35,960 bases of DNA from Bacteroidales bacterium UBA5072 (GCA_002415855.1 DIAS01000007.1:1-35960); one strand, 5' to 3'; shown: positions 16,301 to 24,323, numbered from the stretch's first letter. Translations and numbers: made by a program. Notes: generated from the sequence alone by a model not told the origin.

Positions 16301-16344
16301 CAACCGGGTTTATGTTGCCTGCAAAGGTATCAAAAACCCGGTTG
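16301..16344 (-). terminator. Hairpin terminator with rlmN promoter in its loop
   Basis: Perfect 11-bp arms (16301-16311 and 16334-16344; CAACCGGGTTT read on either strand) enclose a 22-nt loop. On the minus strand the stem is followed by TTATTTTT. That is where a transcript from the gene ending at 16366 should stop. The loop contains the TACCTTTG box of rlmN, so termination and re-initiation signals overlap. Confidence 0.5.
16322..16329 (-). promoter_or_regulatory. -7 box for rlmN
   Basis: The minus strand reads TACCTTTG followed by CA, an exact TAnnTTTG match. It lies 34 nt upstream of the rlmN ATG. No -33 TTG is evident. Confidence 0.45.
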
Positions 16345-16365
16345 GAATAGATGATAACAGCTGAT

Positions 16366-17094
16366 TTAATAAAGCCTGATCTGTTCGGTTGATCTGACAA
16401 CTATTTCAGGACTGCCTTCATATTGTGTCACAAGGCCGGTGATGACCATATAGTCCTTCTCAAAGTATCTCTCAGGCCAGGGGCTGTATTGCCTGGCTAT
16501 TTCTCCGGGTAACACGGCTGTAAAGTCATGGTAGGGGAAATAGGCTCCAAAATAAAGCAGGTATTCATCGGTATAACGGGAATAATAAACCTCATACACC
16601 CTGCCGTAGATGTTTACAATCTCGCCCCGATAATGCATGGCATCATAGGCCGATATATTCATAATACGGTATCCAATAGGATATTTGTAGTAGGCGATTG
16701 CCGGATACAGGGCAATATATTCAAAACGCAGCTGGGGTGTCCAGAATAGGTTGAAGTGGACAGGTTCGCGGTAAGGATCATGAATTCTCCTGTATTCCCT
16801 TGATCTGGGAGGTGCGGAATAATGGTGGATTACCTCTCTGCCCCCCCTGAATTCCCGTGATGAAGCATAGTGGTCAGTATGTGCAGGTACGGGATGGTCA
16901 ACATGTTTAATGTCACGGGTTTCGTAAGTTTTCTTTTTCGGATCAGCTGACCTGGTCTTGACGGAACCGGCGTTATTTATCTTGGTATCGTTTTTATTGA
17001 CAGGTACATCGATATTGGCTTCCCTCCTTGAGGTTTGTCCCATTGCAGTTGCTGTCATCAACATCATGGCCAATACAACAGCGTAATTTTTCAT
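16366..17094 (-). CDS. Secreted protein with OB-fold-like C-terminus
   Basis: A 242-residue protein with a signal peptide (MKNYAVVLAMMLMTATAMGQ), then a low-complexity basic and histidine-rich region (about 20-105) and a tyrosine-rich stretch. The last 100 residues (GEIVNIYGRVYEVYYSRYTDEYLLYFGAYFPYHDFTAVLPGE, then DYMVITGLVTQYEGSPEIVVRSTEQIRLY) follow the five-strand OB-fold pattern seen in exported nucleic-acid-binding and nuclease-associated domains. Only the fold is proposed, and no ligand. It lies upstream of rlmN on the same strand, separated by the dyad at 16301-16344. Confidence 0.7.
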   Translation of the reverse strand: MKNYAVVLAMMLMTATAMGQTSRREANIDVPVNKNDTKINNAGSVKTRSADPKKKTYETRDIKHVDHPVPAHTDHYASSREFRGGREVIHHYSAPPRSREYRRIHDPYREPVHFNLFWTPQLRFEYIALYPAIAYYKYPIGYRIMNISAYDAMHYRGEIVNIYGRVYEVYYSRYTDEYLLYFGAYFPYHDFTAVLPGEIARQYSPWPERYFEKDYMVITGLVTQYEGSPEIVVRSTEQIRLY

Positions 17095-17190
17095 GGCTTG
17101 CGAATTTTTAAATTCCTTACCATGTGTAACACAAATAGCCTGCCAAAACCATCCGGAATTTCAGCATAAATTTCCGGCAAAAAAATCTGC

Positions 17191-19788
17191 TTATAATTTC
17201 AATATCCGTGTGGAATAAACATCATTACCGGCAAGAATCCTGACAAAATAAACTCCGGATTCCCAGCCGGATACATCCAGGACAGCCATGCTCCCTTCAA
17301 CAGGTTGGTTTGCCTGGTAAACCAGCGTACCGGAGGAATTGAACACATCGAGCCGGATCTGGGTAAACTGAGACAAGGCATCCCCTTTCAGGAAAACGAA
17401 TTGCGAGGCAGGCTGGGGATACGTAATCACAGGCTGGTCTTTCAACTCCTCGGTCCCGGATACCACTAGCTCATAAAGGTGGATATAAAAATCATCCTCC
17501 AATCCGCCGGCACTTCCATCTACCTGGAGCCAGTATGTCTTTCCCGGATGCACGGTAGCCGAGCGGATACTGGGCGTAAAGTCGGTATCAGTCCGGTCGT
17601 CATTGGCACCCTTAAGTTCATAATTATCATTCAGGATATCCGATTCACTATCTGCCTCATACAAAGCAATCTCGTTGTCCATTCCGGTTGAATAAACCTT
17701 TATTTTGCCACTGGGGGGCGCGATGAACCTGAACCAAACACTGTGTTCAACTATATCAAGCCCCGTGCCGTACTCATCGCACCATGATAATTGTGAGGTG
17801 CAGGAAGTATAAGGCGGTATGGGTTCACCGGGTTCAATAGTGGCGCATATGTTGGTAAATAAATTGCTCTTGCCGTAAGACAAAAGGATCGCATTTATAA
17901 TTTCATCGTTGGCAGGTTTCAATACTTTGTAGCTGGTGTGCACGGTATCCACGCACGTACCGTGAATGCCAACCGTCTCAATATTAAAGATGTAACCCGA
18001 ATCCGGTGCAAAACCCGAAACCGGACGTATCAACGCTGAATCCATGCTGACAGTGATAAATTCGACCTTATTCGTATCCTTGGGGACAATATTCCAACTA
18101 TAAGTGTCTGCTCCGGAAGCCACAAACTGCAATTGTTTGAAATCACACTGGCAAATTTCGTCAGCCGGATTTGAATTAACGGAAACATCAATTGTATTCC
18201 CGGCCAGGGCTGCGTTGAGCAGACGCATTGAGTCGGCTCCGGCAGCATTGCTGATTGTAAGTGATACCGTATAGATGCCGGCACTTTCGAACTCAACCAC
18301 CGGACGCGCGGATACCTTGGATGTGCCATCGGTAAAAATGTAGGTTGATGGTGTAATGACCCAATTCCTCTCATAGGGCCCGAAAACCGAATAATCCTCC
18401 AATACCACTGGTGCATTCAGGCAAACCTGGTAAGTGGGCACGGTGAAAAAAGCATCCGGAGGGTTGGTGGCCGGACTGTAACCATCAAGTTTACTGATAC
18501 CTGTGTGGTCAGGATCAAGAAAATCGCTCATTAACGGATAGCCAGCTGGTTTGTTGTTCCAGCTGAAACTCAACTTACCGAAGAAATCAAAATTCTCATA
18601 AGATCCGTGCAACTGACCGATGATCTGTTTTTGCCTGTTGAACAGCGGTGATCCAGATGAACCCCGGTCAGTTATGCCGTTGTCAAAATCAACTACCCAG
18701 TGGCTGAAAGGGGGTGACGGAGGTCCTCCGCCTTCCCATGTCATCTCATCGGGATTGGAAAAAATCGTATCATAATCAATTGCGATCTTTTTGCTGAGAC
18801 CCATCGGATGGTGTATGCTGTAAACATATTGTGTGGCGATGTCATTGACATCCCAGCCGGCATAATAGGGCTGTGCGTAATCCGGCGGGGTGGAGTTGAG
18901 CAGTAAAAGCGTATAGTCAGAAGAATCAGCCGTTGTTAAGAGACTTGAGCCGGTGAGGGTTACCGGCGTCATTTCCGGACCCTCGCAACCGGCGTTTTCA
19001 TAATTGAAATAGGCAACCAGTGTGGAGGCTTCATCGGACTGGCTGATACAGTGATGTGCTGTCAGAAAATAAGGTGTTCCGTCATTTCTGGCATTGTTGA
19101 TGAGTGACCCGGAACATTTGTAACTGTAACTTCCTGAATTAAAAGTGATCTTGCATGCGGCATGTTTTTCCAGCTGTGCGTCTTTCCCGGCAGGGCAGTT
19201 GATATTAAGATAATAGTCATAGCTCTTTGTGTCCAGAAATTCCTTGTAAGCCTGGGATAAGGAGCCAATGATTATTTCACCGTTAAATTCCGGATTTTCA
19301 GGCTCAAAATACTCCACGATCATGGAATTGCCCGGAAAATCAGCCAGGATAAAGGTGGAATCCTTGTGCATATTCTTCCGTGTAAAAGCCCCGTTCACCT
19401 GCGTGTGATTTTCAGTATATGTAAAAACGCTTGCCCCTGCAGGTAATTTATATTTACTGAATATGATTTGCATGGATTTAGCTTGTGAGGAATAGATCCG
19501 AAGACGCCAGATCCTCCCTTTTCCCGGAATAAGGTCCGATTTTCCAGCGGTTTTGAGGTTAATCAAGGTATCCTCAAATACCGCGTACCGGAATGGAACA
19601 GGCTTCAACTGGTCTTCAGCCAGCAACAGGACCGTATCCATAGTCTTTAAGGTAACTGTGGGAAGGGAAAGAGAACTCTTTAAATTATTGAAATTAAATG
19701 AATGAGGCTTTCCGCCTTCAGAAATCTGTGCGATAAGGTTAGTGGAGGTCAGAACCAAACAAAGCAACAACTTGAGAGATTTTCGCAT
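17191..19788 (-). CDS. Secreted lysyl-endopeptidase-like serine protease, T9SS cargo
   Basis: An 865-residue exported protease. It has a signal peptide (residues 1-21), then a propeptide-like region to about 195. The trypsin-fold peptidase domain covers about 195-430, with triad H246 (FLTAHHC), D291 (DSSDYTLLLL) and S378 (DRGSSGSPLFN), as in the S1 lysyl endopeptidase group. A PKD-like domain follows at about 445-525, then beta-rich repeats to about 775. The type IX secretion C-terminal domain is at about 787-865 (YPQPASQFVFL, VFNSSGTLVYQ, WESGVYFVRIL, STRILKL), so it should cross the outer membrane and be surface-anchored or released. The ATG at 19788 is preferred over one 57 nt upstream because it starts the signal peptide and sits 24 nt from a -7 box. 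Lys specificity is inference. Confidence 0.92.
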   Translation of the reverse strand: MRKSLKLLLCLVLTSTNLIAQISEGGKPHSFNFNNLKSSLSLPTVTLKTMDTVLLLAEDQLKPVPFRYAVFEDTLINLKTAGKSDLIPGKGRIWRLRIYSSQAKSMQIIFSKYKLPAGASVFTYTENHTQVNGAFTRKNMHKDSTFILADFPGNSMIVEYFEPENPEFNGEIIIGSLSQAYKEFLDTKSYDYYLNINCPAGKDAQLEKHAACKITFNSGSYSYKCSGSLINNARNDGTPYFLTAHHCISQSDEASTLVAYFNYENAGCEGPEMTPVTLTGSSLLTTADSSDYTLLLLNSTPPDYAQPYYAGWDVNDIATQYVYSIHHPMGLSKKIAIDYDTIFSNPDEMTWEGGGPPSPPFSHWVVDFDNGITDRGSSGSPLFNRQKQIIGQLHGSYENFDFFGKLSFSWNNKPAGYPLMSDFLDPDHTGISKLDGYSPATNPPDAFFTVPTYQVCLNAPVVLEDYSVFGPYERNWVITPSTYIFTDGTSKVSARPVVEFESAGIYTVSLTISNAAGADSMRLLNAALAGNTIDVSVNSNPADEICQCDFKQLQFVASGADTYSWNIVPKDTNKVEFITVSMDSALIRPVSGFAPDSGYIFNIETVGIHGTCVDTVHTSYKVLKPANDEIINAILLSYGKSNLFTNICATIEPGEPIPPYTSCTSQLSWCDEYGTGLDIVEHSVWFRFIAPPSGKIKVYSTGMDNEIALYEADSESDILNDNYELKGANDDRTDTDFTPSIRSATVHPGKTYWLQVDGSAGGLEDDFYIHLYELVVSGTEELKDQPVITYPQPASQFVFLKGDALSQFTQIRLDVFNSSGTLVYQANQPVEGSMAVLDVSGWESGVYFVRILAGNDVYSTRILKL

Positions 19789-19811
19789 TGTATTGTTATT
19801 ATTTAAGAATA

Positions 19812-19819
19812 CAAATGTA
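19812..19819 (-). promoter_or_regulatory. -7 box for the T9SS protease
   Basis: The minus strand reads TACATTTG, an exact TAnnTTTG match, 23 nt upstream of the ATG at 19788. No -33 TTG is seen. Its position inside the longer upstream reading frame argues for the shorter protein. Confidence 0.45.
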
Positions 19820-19872
19820 TAAAACCATTTATTATGTTCTATCATGTCGGTAAGATTAGATAAAATAGTAAC

Positions 19873-19895
19873 ATCCGGTTATACCGGATTTCTTT
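19873..19895 (+). terminator. Hairpin with U-run between divergent genes
   Basis: A perfect 7-bp stem, ATCCGGT and ACCGGAT, with a TAT loop is followed by TTCTTTTTA on the plus strand. It lies between two divergent start codons (19788 and 19967), where a terminator is unexpected. It may end an antisense or small transcript, or act as an attenuator of msrB. Confidence 0.4.
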
Positions 19896-19966
19896 TTATG
19901 CTCACCGTAATAAACAAACTGGCTCTTTAACTTGTTTAAGAAGCATAAACAACAATACACATCAGC

Positions 19967-20455
19967 ATGCGCATTTTGTTTTTACTTTTAACCTTTTTGC
20001 ATATGGCATGTTCCTCATCAGGACAAAAAAATAATCATGATATGCCGGATACAAATCAGCTCAAAAAAACGAATGCAGAATGGAAAGCCGTTCTGACACC
20101 CGAACAGTACAACGTATGCCGCCTGAAAGGAACTGAATTGCCGGGCAGCGGAAAATACGACAAGTTTTATGAAAAGGGCTATTACCGTTGTGTAGCTTGT
20201 GGAAACAGACTATTTGATTCAGACACCAAGTTTGATTCCGGCAGTGGCTGGCCTAGTTTTTTCGATTCACATAATAAGTCAAACCTTTCCTTTCAGGTGG
20301 ACAGTAGCTATGGGATGATACGCACGGAAGTAACCTGTTCAAAATGTGGTTCTCACCTGGGCCATCTTTTTGAGGACGGACCACAGCCCACGGGGCAGCG
20401 GTATTGCATCAATTCATTGGCGCTGGAGTTTGTTCCTGAGCACAAAAAAGAATAG
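19967..20455 (+). CDS. msrB: Lipoprotein methionine-R-sulfoxide reductase B
   Basis: Reduces methionine-R-sulfoxide in oxidised proteins. The 162-residue protein begins with a lipoprotein signal (FLHMAC, lipidated C15), so it acts in the cell envelope and not in the cytosol. The MsrB domain has the two zinc-binding pairs C75/C78 and C124/C127, SGSGWPSFF at 91-99 and catalytic C147 in GQRYCINSLAL. A Cys at 51 in the TPEQYNVC segment could serve as resolving Cys; this is inference. The ltaE-like gene follows after 59 nt and may be co-transcribed. Confidence 0.95.
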   Translation: MRILFLLLTFLHMACSSSGQKNNHDMPDTNQLKKTNAEWKAVLTPEQYNVCRLKGTELPGSGKYDKFYEKGYYRCVACGNRLFDSDTKFDSGSGWPSFFDSHNKSNLSFQVDSSYGMIRTEVTCSKCGSHLGHLFEDGPQPTGQRYCINSLALEFVPEHKKE

Positions 20456-20514
20456 CCCGCACCTGAACCGGATTGGCAAATTATTCCTACATTGCCTTCA
20501 ATTATTCATTTGCC

Positions 20515-21570
20515 ATGAAAGCTGCCAATAACCGTGGTTTTGCCAGTGATAACAATGCAGGTATACATCCGTTGTTGCTCAAAGCGATTGAGGAAGCCAA
20601 CACAGGCCATGTAGTTGCTTACGGGGATGATTTTTATACTGAAAGTGCCGTCATTGCGATAAAAAAGTTTTTTGGTGAAGAAACTGAGGTATTTTTCGTA
20701 CTTACCGGCACCGGTGCTAATGTACTGGGTCTGGCGTCGCTTACGAGTTCCTATCATGCTGTCATTTGTGCCGAGACCGCCCATATTCATGTTGATGAAT
20801 GCGGGGCACCCGAAAAGTTCTGCAGCTGTAAACTGCTTACCGTAACTTCGCCAGACGGAAAGCTGACTCCTGATGCTGTTAAAAGCCACCTGCATGGCTT
20901 TGGATTTGAACACCATGTTCAGCCTAAGGTAATTTCGATAAGCCAGCCAACAGAAATGGGGACAGTATATACGCCTGGAGAGATAAAGGAACTGTCAGAT
21001 CTGGCTAAACAATACGGCATGTACCTGCACATGGATGGGGCAAGGCTTGCAAATGCGGCAGTTTCGCTAAACATTGATTTCAAACAATTTACGGTCAGGT
21101 CAGGTGTCGATGTTCTTTCTTTTGGAGGAACCAAGAACGGGATGTTATTTGGGGAATCGGTGATCTTTTTCCGGAAGGACCTGGCTGAAAACTTCCGCTA
21201 CCGTCGTAAGCAGGGAATGCAACTGGCCTCAAAAATGCGGTTCATCGGAGCACAATTCGAAGCCTACCTTTCCAGTAACATTTGGCGGAAGAATGCCATG
21301 CATGCCAACAATATGGCCAGGTTACTGTTTGAGAAAGTTTCCGCACTGCCTGGTGTTCAGGTTACCCAGAAAGTCGAAGCCAATGCCGTTTTTGCCATTG
21401 TTCCCCAAGAGATCATCAAACCCCTGCAGGACAAATACTTTTTTTATGTATGGAACGAAAGCCGTCATGAAGTTCGCTGGATGACCTCCTTTGATACTTC
21501 GCCTGAGGATATTGACGGTTTCACCGGTTACTTAAAGTCCCTGCTCTCCCTGAAACGTCAGCTTACCTGA
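20515..21570 (+). CDS. Threonine aldolase-like PLP enzyme
   Basis: A 351-residue fold-type I PLP enzyme of the beta-eliminating lyase/low-specificity threonine aldolase family, which cleaves threonine or allo-threonine to glycine and acetaldehyde. Marks are NRGFASDNNAGIHP at the start, AYGDDFYTESA, the cofactor-binding Asp in HMDGARLAN (D174) and the Schiff-base Lys in SFGGTKNGM (K207). An in-frame TTG 42 nt upstream exists. The ATG at 20515 gives the standard N-terminus (MKAANNRGFASDN). Its end overlaps the convergent queA by 8 bp. It could instead be an L-amino-acid lyase of the same family. Confidence 0.88.
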   Translation: MKAANNRGFASDNNAGIHPLLLKAIEEANTGHVVAYGDDFYTESAVIAIKKFFGEETEVFFVLTGTGANVLGLASLTSSYHAVICAETAHIHVDECGAPEKFCSCKLLTVTSPDGKLTPDAVKSHLHGFGFEHHVQPKVISISQPTEMGTVYTPGEIKELSDLAKQYGMYLHMDGARLANAAVSLNIDFKQFTVRSGVDVLSFGGTKNGMLFGESVIFFRKDLAENFRYRRKQGMQLASKMRFIGAQFEAYLSSNIWRKNAMHANNMARLLFEKVSALPGVQVTQKVEANAVFAIVPQEIIKPLQDKYFFYVWNESRHEVRWMTSFDTSPEDIDGFTGYLKSLLSLKRQLT

Positions 21571-22789
21571 AGAGCAGTGAGCTGTCTCCATAGCTCAGGA
21601 AACGAAAATCATGCTTTATGGCATACTCATAGACTTCTCTCCATGAATCACCAATAAAAGCAGCAATTAAAAGCAGGAGAGAACTTTTTGGCTGATGAAA
21701 ATTCGTGATGAGGGTATCAACAACCTTGAAATCATATCCGGGAACAATCATCAGACTCGTGGAAGCCCAAATTTCTTTCCGCCGCTGTTTAACCATCCAT
21801 TCACCTAATGCCTCAAATGCATGTTTCATGGTGTGCTCCTTTGGCAGATCATAGGGTTCCCATTGGTCAATCAGAAGTTCCTCATGCAACGCGCCTTTGT
21901 GCACAATAGCTTTGACACCGAGCCAGTACATGCTTTCCAGGGTACGAACAGAGGTTGTGCCCACACAGGCGGCCCTGCTGTTCATACCAACCAGAATCCG
22001 GACCAGGTCTTCGGTAATCTGAAAAACCTCTCCGTGCATCCGGTGATCCTCTACCTTTTCGGTTTTAATGGGTTGAAAAGTTCCTGCTCCGACGTGAAGG
22101 GTTAGTTCATGGCAGGCAATCCCGCACAACTGCAATTGCTCGAATACATGTTCGGTAAAGTGCAGGCCTGCGGTTGGGGCTGCCACTGATCCTTCCTTTT
22201 TTGAATAAACCGTCTGGTATCTTGACCGGTCGAATGCCGTTGCTTCCCTTTTAATGTAAGGAGGAAGTGGTGTTTGTCCCGCTTCCGACAGGATGGTGGC
22301 AAAACTTGTTGATTCATTCTCCCAGGAGAACCTGACAACTGCTGTGTTGCCGGAGCGACTTAACATTTCGGCCTTCAGGTTGACTGGGACGTGATCGACC
22401 ATAACATTCAGGTTTACAGGGGCTGCATGAAACCGTCTCATATTGCCTACCATGCATTCCCAGGTGCATGATCCGGTGGAAGAAAGAGCTCTGGTGTATT
22501 CCGCGGGTTGAACGGGACTAAGACAGAATATCTCAATGCGCGGTCCGGGTGCCTTCCGAAAAACAAGTCTTGCAGGGATAACCCTGGAGTTATTGAGAAA
22601 TAGAACCCTTCCACCTGACAGGTAACCCGGCATGTTTCTAAAAATATCCTCCCTGAGGGTTCCATCCTTAAACCTGATGACAAGTTTCGAATTATCACGG
22701 ATACCGGCCGGAAAAAGGGCGATACGGTCATCCGGCAGGTCGTATGTAAATCGCCCGGTACGGATATCTTCAAATGGTTTCAAACGCAT
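21563..22789 (-). CDS. queA: tRNA preQ1(34) S-adenosylmethionine ribosyltransferase-isomerase QueA
   Basis: Transfers and isomerises the ribosyl group of SAM onto preQ1 at tRNA position 34, giving epoxyqueuosine. The 408-residue length is longer than the ~345 of E. coli QueA but matches what I recall for Bacteroidota. Marks are YDLPDDRIALFPAGIRDNSKLV at the N-terminus, FLNNSRVIPARL, APTAGLHFTEHVFEQL, HVGAGTFQPIKTEKVEDHRMH and the C-terminal NFHQPKSSLLLLIAAF. It overlaps the end of the aldolase-like gene by 8 bp. The promoter box lies 13 nt before its ATG, implying a very short leader. Confidence 0.97.
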   Translation of the reverse strand: MRLKPFEDIRTGRFTYDLPDDRIALFPAGIRDNSKLVIRFKDGTLREDIFRNMPGYLSGGRVLFLNNSRVIPARLVFRKAPGPRIEIFCLSPVQPAEYTRALSSTGSCTWECMVGNMRRFHAAPVNLNVMVDHVPVNLKAEMLSRSGNTAVVRFSWENESTSFATILSEAGQTPLPPYIKREATAFDRSRYQTVYSKKEGSVAAPTAGLHFTEHVFEQLQLCGIACHELTLHVGAGTFQPIKTEKVEDHRMHGEVFQITEDLVRILVGMNSRAACVGTTSVRTLESMYWLGVKAIVHKGALHEELLIDQWEPYDLPKEHTMKHAFEALGEWMVKQRRKEIWASTSLMIVPGYDFKVVDTLITNFHQPKSSLLLLIAAFIGDSWREVYEYAIKHDFRFLSYGDSSLLFR

Positions 22790-22801
22790 AAGATTTGGCC
22801 C

Positions 22802-22821
22802 GCAAAAATAACTATTTTTGC
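22802..22821. promoter_or_regulatory. Divergent promoter palindrome, queA and smr
   Basis: GCAAAAATAACTATTTTTGC has perfect 9-bp arms around a central AC. Each arm is a TAnnTTTG box: TATTTTTG on the minus strand (22810-22803) for queA and TATTTTTG on the plus strand (22813-22820) for the smr gene. The two -7 boxes are thus 2 bp apart and face away from each other, so one polymerase would block the other. Confidence 0.55.
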
Positions 22822-22846
22822 AATCGCAAACAGTTAAGGATGGATC

Positions 22847-23920
22847 ATGAAATTTAAATGCGGTGATAAAGTAAGATTTTTGAACGATACCGGCGGGGGT
22901 GTAGTTAACCGGATCGATGACCGGGGGATCGTGTTTGTCTTAACGGATGATGGCTTTGATATCCCTGTACCCGAAAAAGAGCTTGTTCTTTCCGGTGGTT
23001 TTGCGATAACTGAGGACCCTGATTTTGAAAGCACTACAGTATCTGAAACTGCACACGAAGTAAAGAGGACCTTTCGGCAAAAGCCATCCCCAGCCCAGAG
23101 ATTACCAAGGAATGTTCCTCCGGATGCGCCGGTCAGCATTCTGTTGGGTTTTATACCTGAGCGTTCAGGGCCAGTATTCAGCAGCAATTTAGCTTTTTAC
23201 CTGATCAATGACTCGGGATTTGCCGCTTATTACCACTTGGGAACCAAGGAAAGCGGAGAATACCAATATCTTGCCTCAGGTATGATTGAAGCAGAGACGA
23301 AAAACTATATCAGCAGCTTTGATCAGACATCCATCAGTAAAATCAGCGATATACATATTCAGCTGATTTTCCTGAGCCTGGGAAAATACAACAGGACGGA
23401 ACCGGTTGATGCACTTGTCAACCTGAACCTGGTGAATTTCAGCAAAGAAAGCTACTATCGTGAAAATGAATACTTTAATGAAAAAGCTCTGTTATTCTCT
23501 TTGCATGCAGGCCATTTGGAAGACAATTATGATATGATCACGGTTCCGGAAGATGCAAGAGAGCAGAAACTGGTGGCGGATAATCTCCTTGAAACCAGGT
23601 TAAAGAAAAAAGAACCCGCTGCAGATACCCTTGAAGTGGATCTGCACATGGATGAAACCGACCTGCAAAACACCCAGCTGGCATCGGCAGGGATCCTGGC
23701 ATTGCAGATGAGCCGGTTTCATGATGCGATTGATGAGGCCATAAGTAAAAGGTTACGCAGACTTGTCATCATTCACGGTCTGGGGCAGGGAACTCTCAAA
23801 ATGCAAATCAGGAAAGAACTGCAGGAAAAATATCCACAATACATATACCAGGATGCCTCCTTCAAGGAATATGGTTTTGGGGCCACTCTGGTACATCTGA
23901 CAATTGAAAAACAGCAGTAA
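22847..23920 (+). CDS. DUF2027 and Smr domain protein
   Basis: A 357-residue cytosolic protein. The N-terminal part (about 1-240) starts with MKFKCGDKVRFLNDTGGGVVNRIDD, an SH3-like barrel pattern, and continues as DUF2027. The C-terminal Smr domain (about 270-357) carries VDLHMDE in place of the usual LDLHG and HGLGQGTLKMQIRKEL in place of the HGKGxGxL signature. Smr domains act as endonucleases on RNA or DNA, in ribosome rescue or in the MutS2 context. This Bacteroidota fusion is uncharacterised as far as I know. The last codon and stop lie inside the 5' arm of the rnpB P1 helix. Confidence 0.9.
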   Translation: MKFKCGDKVRFLNDTGGGVVNRIDDRGIVFVLTDDGFDIPVPEKELVLSGGFAITEDPDFESTTVSETAHEVKRTFRQKPSPAQRLPRNVPPDAPVSILLGFIPERSGPVFSSNLAFYLINDSGFAAYYHLGTKESGEYQYLASGMIEAETKNYISSFDQTSISKISDIHIQLIFLSLGKYNRTEPVDALVNLNLVNFSKESYYRENEYFNEKALLFSLHAGHLEDNYDMITVPEDAREQKLVADNLLETRLKKKEPAADTLEVDLHMDETDLQNTQLASAGILALQMSRFHDAIDEAISKRLRRLVIIHGLGQGTLKMQIRKELQEKYPQYIYQDASFKEYGFGATLVHLTIEKQQ

Positions 23921-24266
23921 ACCGTTCTATCGCTCTCACCTTGCCTGCAGGGTGGGAGAGGAAAGTCCGGACAACACAGAGCGCCGTACTTCCGGTAAGG
24001 AAGATGTCCGCGAGGGCATAGTAATGGAGAAGAGAATGACAGCCCCAATGAGTCGGGGTGATGGTGAGAAGGTAGGGTAAGAGCCTACCAGCTGCGGTGG
24101 TGACATCGCAGGCTGTTCATCTTGCGGGTTGAAAGATCACGTATACCGGTGCCAGAGGGCTGCTCGCCCGATACCGGGGGGTAGATCGACAAGACAAATG
24201 ATAGGAATCCAGCTTCCGAGAGGAATATGGGAACAGAATCCGGCTTACAGGTTTACTGCTTTTTTA
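23914..24266 (+). ncRNA. rnpB: RNase P RNA (type A)
   Basis: The catalytic RNA that matures tRNA 5' ends. The universal core is present: GAGGAAAGTCCGGAC at 23958-23972 (P4 5' strand and J3/4 region) and ACAGAATCCGGCTTACAG at 24233-24250 (P4 3' strand and 3' end). I set the ends from the P1 helix: GCAGTAAACC (23914-23923) pairs perfectly with GGTTTACTGC (24250-24259). A run of six Ts follows directly (24260-24265), so P1 likely forms the terminator too. The 5' arm includes the last CAG codon in part and the TAA of the smr gene. No exact promoter box is present. TACATCTG at 23892-23899 has one mismatch to TAnnTTTG and would fit in position. Confidence 0.95.
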
Positions 24267-24293
24267 TTTCCAAACACAGACTGCTGCATATTT

Positions 24294-24323
24294 TTTATAT
24301 TTGCCATCCCCTTCAAATATAAA
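24294..24323. promoter_or_regulatory. Dyad with -7 boxes upstream of the TPR kinase
   Basis: Perfect 10-bp arms, TTTATATTTG (24294-24303) and CAAATATAAA (24314-24323), are 10 nt apart. The left arm carries a plus-strand TATATTTG box (24296-24303) for the kinase gene, 83 nt before its ATG. The right arm carries the same box on the minus strand, pointing into rnpB. It could be an operator, or one of the two boxes may be coincidental. Confidence 0.4.
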
